DNA of 64,000 bases from Flavobacterium sp. FEMGT703F (GCA_002786385.1 PGCN01000010.1:1-64000); one strand, 5' to 3'; positions 37,423 to 46,499 are shown, numbered from the stretch's first letter. Notes: generated by a model from the sequence alone, not told the origin. Numbers and translations: made by a program.

Positions 37423-37619
37423 TATCAGAAGCTAATCCCGCTATACGTTACAATCTTTTTATTGTTTTGTCACCCTGAGCGCAGTCGAAGGGCTTTTCAT
37501 CTAAACAATAAAAAGGATTTCCACTACTATCGGGGCTAAAAAAATCCCAAATTTCAATTGTCACACTGAGCTTGTCGAAGTGAATTGGAATTTGGGATTT
37601 CTCCTTTAAAACGTTACCG
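37423..37619. repeat. Gene-free stretch of nested palindromes, including dispersed repeat copy B
   Basis: Three structures are nested. TCCCGCTATACG (37436-37447) and CTATCGGGGCTA (37527-37538) repeat the ends of copy A at 31861. CTTTTTATTGTTT (37454-37466) pairs with AAACAATAAAAAG near 37502-37514 and encloses CCCTGAGC..GTCGAAGGG. AAATCCCAAATT (near 37541) pairs with AATTTGGGATTT (37588-37600), enclosing CACTGAGCTTGTCGAAGTG (37564-37582). The last long hairpin may end transcription from both sides. No gene is seen. Confidence 0.6.
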
Positions 37620-38879
37620 TTAGGTTTTCTGTGGTTTCTTTCTGGCTGCCGGGAACAACACATTATTTAATATCAACCGGAAACCGGGAGACGTTGGATG
37701 CAAGTCTAAAACCGTTGGCTCATCGCCTACTCTATGCTGATAATCCTCAGGATCGTGTCCACCGTAAAACGTAAAGAAGCCTTTTCCTTTTTGACCGTGA
37801 ATGTAACGGGCTTCATCATTGAGCTCATTCTTGCCCAAAATTAAAACATTCGATTTGATTAACTCGCTGTCGAAAGCCGTGGTTTGTCCCATGAAACCTT
37901 TCACCAACTGCGTGTGATTTTGGCACAACATACTCGGAATCACATCCCATTTAGCGGAGAATTCCATCAAAGTGAAATAGTCTTTTTCAAACGGAATGCG
38001 GCGTTTCTCCGTCATATCTATATCCGAAAACTCGTAATGCTCCGGTTTTCTGTCGAGGATAAAATTCTTAAACGCGAAAGTCTTGTTGTAATCAATTTGC
38101 GATTGGTAGTTGGCATCACTGTTATCGCCGTCAAACATCGGTTCGCAAATGTCCACACCTTCCGCCGATAGCGCTATGTCAAAACTATCCGTCGCCGAAC
38201 ACATGGCGAACATAAAACCGCCACCAATCACAAAGTCGCGTATTTTTTTGGCTACTCCTAATTTCTCTTGCGATACTTTACCATAGCCTAATTTAGCAGC
38301 TAAAGCTTCCGCCTCTTTTTTTTGCTCAATATACCAAGGTGCATTGCGGTAGGCGCCATAAAACTTACCATACTGACCGGTAAAATCCTCGTGGTGCAAA
38401 TGCAACCAATCGTATAGAATAAGTTGGTCACTCAATACTTCTTCATCATAAATCACTTTAAACGGAATTTCCGCATAAGTCAGCACCATCGTAACCGCAT
38501 CGTCCCAAGGTTGTTTGCCCGGAGGTGAATAAACGGCTATCTTAGGCGCTTTCTCTAACACCACGGTTTCCATATTTTGAGACGGACTCGAAATATCGTC
38601 TAAAATGGACTGCATCTCTGCATCGGAAATCACTTCGAAACTCACCCCTCGAATTTGACACTCTTTGCGAATTTCAGGTACATCGGGCAACAAAAAAGAA
38701 CCGCCGCGATAGTTAAGCAACCAACTCGCTTTGTATTGTTTGTCGAGTGCCCAATAGGTAATACCATAAGCTTTTAGATGGTTTTTCTGCGCTACTTCAT
38801 CCATTGGCAATAATAAAAAATTGGCCTTAGCGGAAAAGGAAAGCAATAGGAAGAAAATGTAAAGTGACTTTTTAAACAT
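37620..38879 (-). CDS. Secreted class I glutamine-amidotransferase-like protein (annotated 'asparagine synthetase B' in relatives)
   Basis: About 419 residues. ATG 38879 (MFKKSLYIFFLLLSFSAKA) gives a signal peptide; the frame is open to 38930. The body has a flavodoxin-like first half (KIAVYSPPG, LTYAEIPFKVI) and an elbow GGGFMFAMCSATDSFD, which looks like the nucleophile loop of amidotransferase-like folds. It has no ATP pyrophosphatase domain, so true asparagine synthetase activity is unlikely. Function unknown. It is downstream of the dnaB terminator and has a separate start. Confidence 0.65.
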   Translation of the reverse strand: MFKKSLYIFFLLLSFSAKANFLLLPMDEVAQKNHLKAYGITYWALDKQYKASWLLNYRGGSFLLPDVPEIRKECQIRGVSFEVISDAEMQSILDDISSPSQNMETVVLEKAPKIAVYSPPGKQPWDDAVTMVLTYAEIPFKVIYDEEVLSDQLILYDWLHLHHEDFTGQYGKFYGAYRNAPWYIEQKKEAEALAAKLGYGKVSQEKLGVAKKIRDFVIGGGFMFAMCSATDSFDIALSAEGVDICEPMFDGDNSDANYQSQIDYNKTFAFKNFILDRKPEHYEFSDIDMTEKRRIPFEKDYFTLMEFSAKWDVIPSMLCQNHTQLVKGFMGQTTAFDSELIKSNVLILGKNELNDEARYIHGQKGKGFFTFYGGHDPEDYQHRVGDEPTVLDLHPTSPGFRLILNNVLFPAARKKPQKT

Positions 38880-38930
38880 TCGCAGCAATATTTTACTCAA
38901 AGATAACCGATTTTCTGTGAAAATAATCAT

Positions 38931-38956
38931 AAAAAAATCCCGACTGAATCGGGATT
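38931..38956 (-). terminator. Intrinsic terminator of dnaB
   Basis: AATCCCGA (38936-38943) and TCGGGATT (38949-38956) with the A-run 38931-38937 on the left, which becomes the T-run of a minus-strand transcript ending dnaB. Confidence 0.85.
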
Positions 38957-38962
38957 GTTATT

Positions 38963-40507
38963 TTAAAACGGAACGTCGCTATCGTCGTCATTGGTATTGA
39001 TATTACTACCAAAAGCTTCATTGGCAGATGGCAGGTTTTTGGTAAAAAACGGATTATCATCGCTGTTCATGCGCGACGGTAAATCGTCAAAACTACTGCC
39101 GTATTCTTCAAGGTTGTCAAATTTACCCAAATTACCGATGAATTTCAAACGGATGTTTTCCAAAGAACCGTTACGGTGTTTAGCGATGATAAATTCGGCT
39201 TGTCCGGCGGTTGGCGATTGTTCTTCGTCGTCCCATTCGTCAATTTTGTAATATTCCGGACGATAGATAAACGAAACGATATCGGCATCTTGCTCAATCG
39301 CACCCGATTCACGCAAGTCGGACAACAAAGGTCTTTTGCTGGAACCACGCGTTTCTACGGCACGGGAAAGCTGAGATAAGGCAATCACCGGCACTTCCAA
39401 CTCTTTGGCCAAAGCCTTTAAGTTTCTTGAGATGGTAGAAATTTCTTGTTCACGATTTCCGCCACCTTTACCGTTACCACCGGCTGTCATCAACTGAAGG
39501 TAATCAACGATAATCATTTTGATCCCGTGTTGGGAAGACAAACGACGGGCTTTCGCTCTTAAATCGAAGATGGAAAGCGAAGGTGTGTCATCGATGTATA
39601 AAGGTGCTTTTTCTAGGTCTTTTACTTTGGTGGACAACTGTTCCCACTCGTGTTTTTCCAATTTTCCGGTACGCAATTTCTCGGAAGACAAGCCGGTTTC
39701 AGAGGAAATCAAACGGGTGATTAACTGTACAGAAGACATCTCCAACGAAAATAGCGCAACCGGTGCACCATAGTCTATTGCCATGTTACGGGCCATCGAC
39801 AATACGAAAGCTGTTTTACCCATACCCGGACGTGCGGCAATAATAATTAAATCCGACGGTTGCCAACCTGAAGTCACTTTATCCAGTTTTTCAAAACCGG
39901 TAGCAATACCGCTCAATCCTTCTTTATTGGCAATCTCTTCGATTCTTTTCTTGGCTTGGATAACCAAACTTTGCGCAGTTTCCGAGCTTCGTTTGATGTT
40001 GCCTTGCGTTACTTCGTATAGTTTGGACTCGGCTTTATCGAGCAAATCGAACACGTCTGTAGATTCGTCATAAGACTCTTCGATAATTTCCGAAGAAATT
40101 TTAATCAAACTTCTTTGGATGTATTTCTGCAAAATAATTCTCGAATGGAACTCGATGTGCGCCGACGAGGAGATTTTTTGAGTGAGTTGAATGAGATAGA
40201 AATCGCCACCCGCCAATTCTAATTTGCCGTTCTTTTTGAGCTGAGCGGAAACTGTTAACAAGTCGATAGGCTGAGAATCGGTGAATAACTGAAAAATCGC
40301 CTCGAATATGTGTTTGTGAGCGTCTTTGTAAAAAGCGTCGGGTTGCAAGATATCGATAACCTCATCTACCCCTTTTTTATCGATCATCATAGCACCCAAA
40401 ACCGCTTCTTCTAAATCGAGTGCTTGCGGCGGGAGTTTGCCTTTTTCTAAATTGATGATGGTAGTTTTATCTACCTTAATCGGGTTAATATTTCTGAGAT
40501 TTTCCAT
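38963..40507 (-). CDS. dnaB: Replicative DNA helicase DnaB
   Basis: 514 residues. N-terminal domain (LPPQALDLEEAVLGAMM), linker, then RecA-like domain with Walker A ARPGMGKTA, the motif IIVDYLQLM and LSDLRESGAIEQDAD. It unwinds DNA ahead of the fork in complex with primase and loader. Unusual end: the last residues read DDDSDVPF, like the acidic tip of single-stranded-DNA-binding protein (DDDIPF). The upstream minus strand shows TTACTTTCGT three bases before the ATG, as in lpxK. Confidence 0.96.
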   Translation of the reverse strand: MENLRNINPIKVDKTTIINLEKGKLPPQALDLEEAVLGAMMIDKKGVDEVIDILQPDAFYKDAHKHIFEAIFQLFTDSQPIDLLTVSAQLKKNGKLELAGGDFYLIQLTQKISSSAHIEFHSRIILQKYIQRSLIKISSEIIEESYDESTDVFDLLDKAESKLYEVTQGNIKRSSETAQSLVIQAKKRIEEIANKEGLSGIATGFEKLDKVTSGWQPSDLIIIAARPGMGKTAFVLSMARNMAIDYGAPVALFSLEMSSVQLITRLISSETGLSSEKLRTGKLEKHEWEQLSTKVKDLEKAPLYIDDTPSLSIFDLRAKARRLSSQHGIKMIIVDYLQLMTAGGNGKGGGNREQEISTISRNLKALAKELEVPVIALSQLSRAVETRGSSKRPLLSDLRESGAIEQDADIVSFIYRPEYYKIDEWDDEEQSPTAGQAEFIIAKHRNGSLENIRLKFIGNLGKFDNLEEYGSSFDDLPSRMNSDDNPFFTKNLPSANEAFGSNINTNDDDSDVPF

Positions 40508-40593
40508 GAAACGAAAGTAACCAATTTGGTCAAATTAATGAGATTGAGTTATTCAAAAACGATGTTTATAAGTTTGCTTTTTTTGTTGATAAC

Positions 40594-40624
40594 CCAAAAA
40601 AAAACCGAAACCATAGGGCTTCGG
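40594..40624 (-). terminator. Intrinsic terminator of accA
   Basis: On the minus strand CCGAA (40624-40620) and TTCGG (40609-40605) pair around a ten-base loop, followed by nine T (40604-40596). It precedes the dnaB region. Confidence 0.65.
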
Positions 40625-40648
40625 ATTTGAGTTAAATTTTGTGAGAAT

Positions 40649-41602
40649 TTATTCCTTGAATTCGCCCATTTTACTGTATTTATCCATCCTTTGCGACACT
40701 AATTCGGCTGTTGATAAGTCTTTTAATTCGTTAAAGGCCTTCATGATATATTGTTCTACTGTTTTAAAAGTAGTTTCTTTATCGTAATGTGCGCCACCAA
40801 GCGGTTCCGGAATAACATCATCAACCAATTTCATTTTTTTCATATCCGCAGAAGTCAGTTTTAAAGCTTCGGCAGCTTGCTCTTTGTATTCCCAGCTTTT
40901 CCATAAGATAGAAGAACAAGATTCAGGAGAAATCACGGAATACCAAGTGTTTTCCATCATTAATACTCTGTCTCCAACACCAATGCCCAAAGCACCACCG
41001 GAAGCACCTTCACCAATAATCACACAAATAATAGGCACTTTTAAGCGAATCATTTCCAAAATATTACGGGCGATGGCTTCTCCTTGTCCGCGCTCTTCGG
41101 CTTCTAATCCGGGAAAAGCACCAGGAGTATCGATTAGGGTTACTACAGGAATGTTGAATTTCTCAGCCATTTTCATCAAGCGAAGTGCTTTTCGGTAACC
41201 TTCAGGACTGGCCATACCAAAGTTGCGTAACTGACGCATTTTGGTATTGATTCCTTTTTGTTGTCCGATTAACATGAACGATTGACCGTCGATTTTACCC
41301 AAACCGCCCACCATGGCTTTGTCATCCTTGAAATTTCTGTCGCCAAATAATTCTAAGAAAGTACCATTGGTTAAGTTGGTAATGTGTTCTAAAGTGTAAG
41401 GTCTGTTAGGGTGACGAGACAACTGCACGCGTTGCCAAGCTGTTAAATTTTTATAGATTTTTCTTTTAGTTTCTTCTAATTTTTTCTCTATTTGTTTGCA
41501 AGTGTTGGTCACGTCTACATCAGATTCTTGACCGATTAACTGGCATTTATCTAGCTGATCTTCTAATTCCTTGATAGGGAGTTCAAAATCTAAATATTCC
41601 AT
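40649..41602 (-). CDS. accA: Acetyl-CoA carboxylase carboxyltransferase subunit alpha
   Basis: 317 residues of the AccA type: N-terminal helix with LEDQLDKCQ, then [56 protein letters not shown] and [16 protein letters not shown]. With AccD it transfers the carboxyl from biotin to acetyl-CoA, starting fatty-acid synthesis. The promoter on the minus strand is TATATTTG (41638-41631). It ends at a terminator near 40600. accD is not in the window. Confidence 0.96.
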   Translation of the reverse strand: MEYLDFELPIKELEDQLDKCQLIGQESDVDVTNTCKQIEKKLEETKRKIYKNLTAWQRVQLSRHPNRPYTLEHITNLTNGTFLELFGDRNFKDDKAMVGGLGKIDGQSFMLIGQQKGINTKMRQLRNFGMASPEGYRKALRLMKMAEKFNIPVVTLIDTPGAFPGLEAEERGQGEAIARNILEMIRLKVPIICVIIGEGASGGALGIGVGDRVLMMENTWYSVISPESCSSILWKSWEYKEQAAEALKLTSADMKKMKLVDDVIPEPLGGAHYDKETTFKTVEQYIMKAFNELKDLSTAELVSQRMDKYSKMGEFKE

Positions 41603-41630
41603 AGGTTGTTAGTTTTGTTTAAACGAGTAG

Positions 41631-41638
41631 CAAATATA
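41631..41638 (-). promoter_or_regulatory. -7 element of the accA promoter
   Basis: On the minus strand TATATTTG matches TAnnTTTG, about 29 bases before the ATG at 41602. A TTG about 23 bases further (41664-41662) fits the -33 element. Confidence 0.6.
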
Positions 41639-41706
41639 AAATTTTAAATTGTGATAAAAAGCAATTCCGACGGATTAGTTTTAAACAATCAAAAGTCGCA
41701 GTCCTT

Positions 41707-42591
41707 TCAGGAAGCAGTCTTTTTTCGGCTTTTAATTACAGCATTCAAAAGAACTGTCAGTAAGATTATAAAGGCGCCGATGTAAAAGCCAAAGCTCATT
41801 TTTTCTTTCTCTTCAAAGATCAAAACGGCCAAAATGATGCCATAAATCGGTTCCAAATTAATGGTAAGCATAACGGTATACGGACTTAAAAATTTCATCA
41901 CCGATGTGGAAGCAATAAAGGCATAAGCCGTACAAACCGAACTCAAAATCAGTAAATACAATAAATCTTTCACAGACAACTGAAAGAACGATACCGAAAA
42001 ACTTCCGAAGAACAATAAAATAAAAGAAAAGAAAACTACGCCACCGCTGAGTTCGTAAAATGAGATTACGGTTGCGTCGTAAGATTGAACCAATCGGCTA
42101 TTGATAACAGCGAACAAAGCCGATAAAAAGGCGGAAGACAAAGCCGTTAAAATACCCAAGAAATAGTTCCCTTCTACATTGAAAATGATATACAATCCCA
42201 CTACAACCAACAAACCGAAAAACAACTCATAAGGGACTATTTTCTTTCCGTACAAAATTGGTTCTAAGATAGCAGCAAATAAGGCGCCGGTTGACAAACA
42301 GGCCAAAGTGATGGAAACGTTTGAAATTTTTATCGCATGAAAAAAAGTAAACCAATGCAAGGCAATGACCAATCCGGAAAACAAAAACTGCATTAAAATT
42401 TTGAAAGGAACGCGTAATGGCAACTTTTTATAGTAGAGGTAAATCGCAATAAACCCAACAGCAAATAGCATTCTGAACCAAACCAACGGCAAAGCATCCA
42501 AAGTAATCAAAGCGCCTAAAATAGCTGTAAATCCCCAAATGAAAACTATCAAATGAAGGTGCAAATAGCTTTTTAAGTTATCGTTTGGCAT
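41707..42591 (-). CDS. EamA/DMT family transporter
   Basis: 294 residues with ten membrane segments in two EamA repeats, each of five; the first repeat holds FIWGFTAILGALIT and the second ends FGFYIGAFIILLTVLL. The substrate is unknown; family members export amino acids, nucleosides or other metabolites. It overlaps the lptG/F gene by 14 bases on the same strand, so it is part of the tgt-lpt operon. Confidence 0.88.
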   Translation of the reverse strand: MPNDNLKSYLHLHLIVFIWGFTAILGALITLDALPLVWFRMLFAVGFIAIYLYYKKLPLRVPFKILMQFLFSGLVIALHWFTFFHAIKISNVSITLACLSTGALFAAILEPILYGKKIVPYELFFGLLVVVGLYIIFNVEGNYFLGILTALSSAFLSALFAVINSRLVQSYDATVISFYELSGGVVFFSFILLFFGSFSVSFFQLSVKDLLYLLILSSVCTAYAFIASTSVMKFLSPYTVMLTINLEPIYGIILAVLIFEEKEKMSFGFYIGAFIILLTVLLNAVIKSRKKTAS

Positions 42592-43663
42592 TTCGTAAGA
42601 GGTAAAGCGCTAAAATGCCGAAAACAATATTAGGTGTCCAAACAGCTAACAAAGGTGGCGCTGTGGATTTTTCAGCTAAAACGCCAAATACCTTGTCTAA
42701 AAAGACAAACGCAAAAGCCAAAACGATACCGATAGCCAAGTTGGCTCCCATTCCACCACGACGCTTCATTGCGGAAACCGCTACGGCAATAATCGTTAAA
42801 ATGAAGGCCGAAACCGGTATACTGTATTTTTTGTACAATACCACTAAATAAGTATTGATATTAGATGAACCACGGGCTTTTTCCTTATCGATAAACTTGT
42901 GCAATTCGTTCAGTGGTAGTGTTTCGGCTATGTAAACCACCGGCGTTAAATCTTCCAAATCAAAATTAAAAACGGTGTCTTTTCGCTCGGCAGTTTCAAT
43001 GATATCACCCATTGCCCCTACTTTGCGTTTGGTGTAATTGAACAAGGTATAATTTTTCTCTTTCGGGTTCCATTTGATACGGTTGGCAATGAGTTTGTAT
43101 TTCAATTGATCGCCTTCAAACTTCTCCATGGAAAAATTATAAGCCGTTTGATTGACTTCTTGAAAATTACTAACGAAAATATATTCGTCTTTGCTGATTT
43201 GTCGAAATACATCGGAATTGTCTCTGACTTCATTTTGACCATTTCCGATAAGGTATTTGTACCGGAAACTTTTGAAACCGGCACTAGCACTCGGCACCAA
43301 AAAAATGCTCATGATTAAAGCAAAAACAGAAATAATAGTAGCCCCAATAATGTAAGGTCGCATAAAACGACTAAAGGAAATTCCGGAACTCAGAATGGCA
43401 ATAATTTCGGTATTGTTGGCTAGCTTAGAGGTAAACCAAATCACCGACAAAAACAAAAAAATCGGGAATAACAAGTTAGCGAAATAGATGGTAAAGTCGA
43501 GATAATAAAGTGCAATTTCTTTGAAAGGCACTTTGTTTTCAATCATTCGATTGACTTTCTCCGAAACATCAATCACGATACCAATAGGAATAAACATCAG
43601 TAACATTACAGAAAAAGTTACCAAGTATCGTTTTAAGATGTATTTGTCTATTATTTTCAGCAT
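42578..43663 (-). CDS. lptG: LptF/LptG family permease (lipopolysaccharide export)
   Basis: 361 residues of the YjgP/YjgQ family: first membrane segments (YLVTFSVMLLMFIPIGIVIDVSEKVNRMIENKVPF) then a periplasmic beta-jellyroll domain (about residues 120-270) and a C-terminal membrane set ending FGVLAEKSTAPPLLAVWTPNIVFG. It forms the transmembrane part of the ABC transporter that moves LPS to the outer membrane. F or G cannot be told apart from the sequence alone. Starts 96 bases after tgt. Confidence 0.87.
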   Translation of the reverse strand: MLKIIDKYILKRYLVTFSVMLLMFIPIGIVIDVSEKVNRMIENKVPFKEIALYYLDFTIYFANLLFPIFLFLSVIWFTSKLANNTEIIAILSSGISFSRFMRPYIIGATIISVFALIMSIFLVPSASAGFKSFRYKYLIGNGQNEVRDNSDVFRQISKDEYIFVSNFQEVNQTAYNFSMEKFEGDQLKYKLIANRIKWNPKEKNYTLFNYTKRKVGAMGDIIETAERKDTVFNFDLEDLTPVVYIAETLPLNELHKFIDKEKARGSSNINTYLVVLYKKYSIPVSAFILTIIAVAVSAMKRRGGMGANLAIGIVLAFAFVFLDKVFGVLAEKSTAPPLLAVWTPNIVFGILALYLLRNAKR

Positions 43664-43742
43664 TGATTATTAGATTATTAGACTGTTAGACTTCTTAGAC
43701 TGACTTAGACTTTCTATATATCTGAAAGGCGAAGCCTAGTCT

Positions 43743-43759
43743 AAGCGGTGCAACCGCTT
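43743..43759 (-). terminator. Hairpin directly after the tgt stop
   Basis: AAGCGG (43743-43748) pairs with CCGCTT (43754-43759), next to a second hairpin AGGC-GAA-GCCT at about 43726-43736. No T-run follows on the minus strand, so it may slow or process the tgt-lpt transcript, not end it. Confidence 0.3.
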
Positions 43760-44890
43760 CTAGAGTCGCTGGCTCATTTGCTTCACCATCATGTCTTTCC
43801 AAGTTCTGAAATCACCTGCTAAGATATGTTTTCTGGCTTCACGAACCAACCACATGTAAAATCCGAGGTTGTGAATAGTAGCAATTTGTTTGCCTAAAAA
43901 CTCATTGGCAGCAAACAAGTGTCGCAAATATGCTTTGGTATATTCGGTATCAACAAAGGTGTGACCCATTTCATCAATGGGAGAAAAATCGGCTTCCCAT
44001 TTTTTATTTTTGATGTTGATGGTACCGTTGGCCGTAAACAACATACCATTTCTGGCATTACGGGTTGGCATCACGCAATCAAACATATCAATACCTAAAG
44101 CGATATTTTCCAAGATGTTAATCGGCGTTCCGACACCCATCAAATACCTTGGTTTATCTTGTGGTAAAATGGCTGTTACGACTTCGGTCATGGCGTACAT
44201 TTCTTCGGCCGGTTCTCCTACTGATAAGCCTCCGATAGCATTCCCTTGCGCACCGGCATTGGCAATATATTCGGCAGATTGTTGGCGCAAATCTTTATAA
44301 GTACTACCTTGAACTATAGGAAAAAAAGTTTGGTCATAACCGTACTTGGTAGGCACTTTTTCCAAATGTTTAATACAACGATCTAACCAACGGTGCGTCA
44401 TGTGCATCGATCGTTGGGCATAGCGATAATCGCAAGGATAAGGCGTACACTCGTCGAAAGCCATGATGATATCGGCACCAATGGTGCGTTGAATTTCCAT
44501 CACATTTTCGGGAGTAAATACATGGTAAGAACCGTCGATATGTGATTTAAATTTTACACCTTCTTCCTTAATTTTACGGTTAGCTGAGAGTGAGTACACT
44601 TGGTAGCCACCGCTGTCAGTTAAAATATTTCGGTCCCAATTCATAAACTTATGCAATCCGCCGGCTTTTTCCAAAATATCGGTTTGCGGACGAAGGTACA
44701 AGTGGTAGGTATTTCCCAGAATGATATCGGGATTGATTTCTTCTTTCAATTCGCGTTGGTGTACGCCTTTCACAGACGCCACAGTACCAACAGGCATAAA
44801 TATTGGGGTTTCAATTACACCGTGATCAGTAGTAATACTTCCGGCACGGGCACTTGAATTGGGATCTTTGGCTAATAAATCAAATTTCAT
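43760..44890 (-). CDS. tgt: tRNA-guanine transglycosylase (queuine tRNA-ribosyltransferase)
   Basis: 376 residues. It exchanges G34 for preQ1 in GUN-anticodon tRNAs. Present: DSGGYQVYSL (Asp general base), AFDECTPYP, GGLSVGEP and GIDMFDCVMPTRNARNG (nucleophile Asp). The usual bacterial zinc site CxCxxC is absent: the position after FSPIDE reads MGHTFVDTEY. The downstream His of IATIHN is kept. This variant appears to be common in Bacteroidota (from memory, not tested). Upstream is a promoter read on the minus strand at 44910-44917 that includes a GATTTAG repeat just beyond it. Confidence 0.95.
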   Translation of the reverse strand: MKFDLLAKDPNSSARAGSITTDHGVIETPIFMPVGTVASVKGVHQRELKEEINPDIILGNTYHLYLRPQTDILEKAGGLHKFMNWDRNILTDSGGYQVYSLSANRKIKEEGVKFKSHIDGSYHVFTPENVMEIQRTIGADIIMAFDECTPYPCDYRYAQRSMHMTHRWLDRCIKHLEKVPTKYGYDQTFFPIVQGSTYKDLRQQSAEYIANAGAQGNAIGGLSVGEPAEEMYAMTEVVTAILPQDKPRYLMGVGTPINILENIALGIDMFDCVMPTRNARNGMLFTANGTINIKNKKWEADFSPIDEMGHTFVDTEYTKAYLRHLFAANEFLGKQIATIHNLGFYMWLVREARKHILAGDFRTWKDMMVKQMSQRL

Positions 44891-44909
44891 AAAACGCTTT
44901 TACAGTCGG

Positions 44910-44917
44910 CAAAGATA
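44910..44917 (-). promoter_or_regulatory. -7 element of the tgt promoter
   Basis: TATCTTTG on the minus strand, a perfect TAnnTTTG match, 20 bases before the ATG at 44890. Confidence 0.65.
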
Positions 44918-44920
44918 AAA

Positions 44921-44953
44921 GATTTAGGATTTAGGATTTAGGATTTAGGATTT
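44921..44953. repeat. GATTTAG heptamer tandem repeat in the tgt promoter
   Basis: Four full GATTTAG copies (44921-44948) plus GATTT. On the tgt strand this lies 4 to 36 bases upstream of the -7 element, over the -33 region. Confidence 0.85.
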
Positions 44954-45035
44954 TATTTAACAGGTTATCCTATCCTTACATTGCGATGGTAAAAATGTTA
45001 TTGTTACTTTAGACAACAAAAAAAACGAAAAACAA

Positions 45036-45542
45036 ATGACACAGTTGCCACCCTACGATTCTTTTCCGGAGATTCAAAACACTATTGTTTTGTTAAGAGA
45101 TATTTTACCTACAGAAGCTGAGGCCATTATTGATATTTCCTATTATAATGGTAAAAAAGCGACTACTGTAGATGATGTATTACTGATGCTGGCTAAAATC
45201 CGAAAAGATTACAGAGAGGGTAATGCAATCAATTGGGGAATCGTTGAAGTTGCCAGCGGAAAAATTGCGGGTTCTTGTGGATTTTACAGAGGATTTGAAA
45301 ACGGGACAGGCGAATTGGGCTGTATTTTACATGAAGCATTCAGAGGCAAAGGATTAATGACATCCGCCATGCAATTGGCTATTCAATTCGGATGGAAACA
45401 ATTGCAATTGAGTCGCATTATTTCGATTACCAAAAAAGACAATAGCAAGGCTATTCAACTCTTGAAACGTTTGGGTTTTGTTGAAATAGCCCATTTGGAA
45501 AACAATTACACAGAATATGAGTTGAAAAAACCTAACACTTAG
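45036..45542 (+). CDS. GNAT family N-acetyltransferase
   Basis: 168 residues with the RimJ/RimL-type acetyl-CoA fold: WGIVEVASGKIAGSCGFYR, then ELGCILHEAFRGKGLMTSAM (Q/R-x-x-G-x-G/A pyrophosphate loop as R-G-K-G) and a C-terminal SKAIQLLKRLGFVE. Acyl acceptor unknown; relatives modify ribosomal-protein N-termini or small molecules. Transcribed divergently from tgt; the 145-base gap includes the heptamer repeat. Confidence 0.9.
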   Translation: MTQLPPYDSFPEIQNTIVLLRDILPTEAEAIIDISYYNGKKATTVDDVLLMLAKIRKDYREGNAINWGIVEVASGKIAGSCGFYRGFENGTGELGCILHEAFRGKGLMTSAMQLAIQFGWKQLQLSRIISITKKDNSKAIQLLKRLGFVEIAHLENNYTEYELKKPNT

Positions 45543-45592
45543 AGCTACCCTAAAGCTTATTGATAAACCTTTAATAACTTGTTTTAAAATCA

Positions 45593-45624
45593 TTTGCCTT
45601 CCTATAAAATTAGAAGTACTTTTG
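45593..45624 (+). promoter_or_regulatory. Promoter of the transketolase pair
   Basis: TTTG (45593-45596), 20 bases, TACTTTTG (45617-45624): both Bacteroidota elements at good spacing, 26 bases before ATG 45650. Confidence 0.65.
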
Positions 45625-45649
45625 AGGCATAATTATACATCCTTTTATA

Positions 45650-46495
45650 ATGTCAAACACACAACATTTACAAGATTTTACAACCCAAGTCAGAAGAGAC
45701 ATTCTTCGTATGGTTCATGCCGTAAATTCGGGACATCCCGGAGGATCTTTGGGTTGCGCTGAATTTTTCACCGTTTTGTACCAACACCAAATGCAACGCA
45801 AAGCCGGATTTGATATGAACGGTATTGGTGAAGATTTATTTTTCCTTTCTAATGGCCATATTTCGCCTGTTTTTTACAGCGTTTTAGCCCGTAGCGATTA
45901 TTTTCCGGTATCGGAATTGGCTACTTTCCGCAAACTAAACTCTCGTTTGCAAGGCCATCCTACTACTCACGAAGGCTTACCGGGCATTCGCATGGCTTCG
46001 GGTTCTTTGGGACAAGGTTTATCCGTAGCGATTGGTGCTGCACAAGCCAAAAAATTGAACGGTGACCAACATTTGGTTTACTCACTACACGGTGACGGTG
46101 AACTACAGGAAGGTCAAAATTGGGAAGCCATCATGTACGCTTCTGCTAAAAAAGTGGACAATTTAATCGCTACAATTGATTACAACGGCCAACAAATTGA
46201 CGGCTCTACGGATGATGTTTTGAGTTTGGGGAATTTAAAAGCCAAGTTTGAAGCTTTTGATTGGGATGTTTTGGAAATTACAGAAGGTAACAATATCGAA
46301 GCAATCAAAGACGGTTTAGCCGAAGCGAAAAGCAGAACCGGAAAAGGGAAACCGGTTTGTGTATTGATGCACACCGTTATGGGGAATGGTGTTGATTTTA
46401 TGATGCACACGCACGCTTGGCACGGAAAAGCACCAAATGACGAACAACTGGCTAATGGATTAGCTCAGAATAAAGAAACCTTAGGCGACTACTAA
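45650..46495 (+). CDS. Transketolase, N-terminal (thiamine pyrophosphate-binding) subunit
   Basis: 281 residues equal to the first half of a full transketolase: [42 protein letters not shown], and the TPP/Mg site [41 protein letters not shown]. With the following gene it rebuilds the enzyme that moves two-carbon units between sugar phosphates. The split form is normal in this lineage. The next start lies 4 bases after the stop. Confidence 0.94.
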   Translation: MSNTQHLQDFTTQVRRDILRMVHAVNSGHPGGSLGCAEFFTVLYQHQMQRKAGFDMNGIGEDLFFLSNGHISPVFYSVLARSDYFPVSELATFRKLNSRLQGHPTTHEGLPGIRMASGSLGQGLSVAIGAAQAKKLNGDQHLVYSLHGDGELQEGQNWEAIMYASAKKVDNLIATIDYNGQQIDGSTDDVLSLGNLKAKFEAFDWDVLEITEGNNIEAIKDGLAEAKSRTGKGKPVCVLMHTVMGNGVDFMMHTHAWHGKAPNDEQLANGLAQNKETLGDY

Positions 46496-46499
46496 AATT

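Noticed and set aside
44921..44953. CRISPR-like array
   Set aside because: The heptamers have no spacers; it is a simple tandem repeat.
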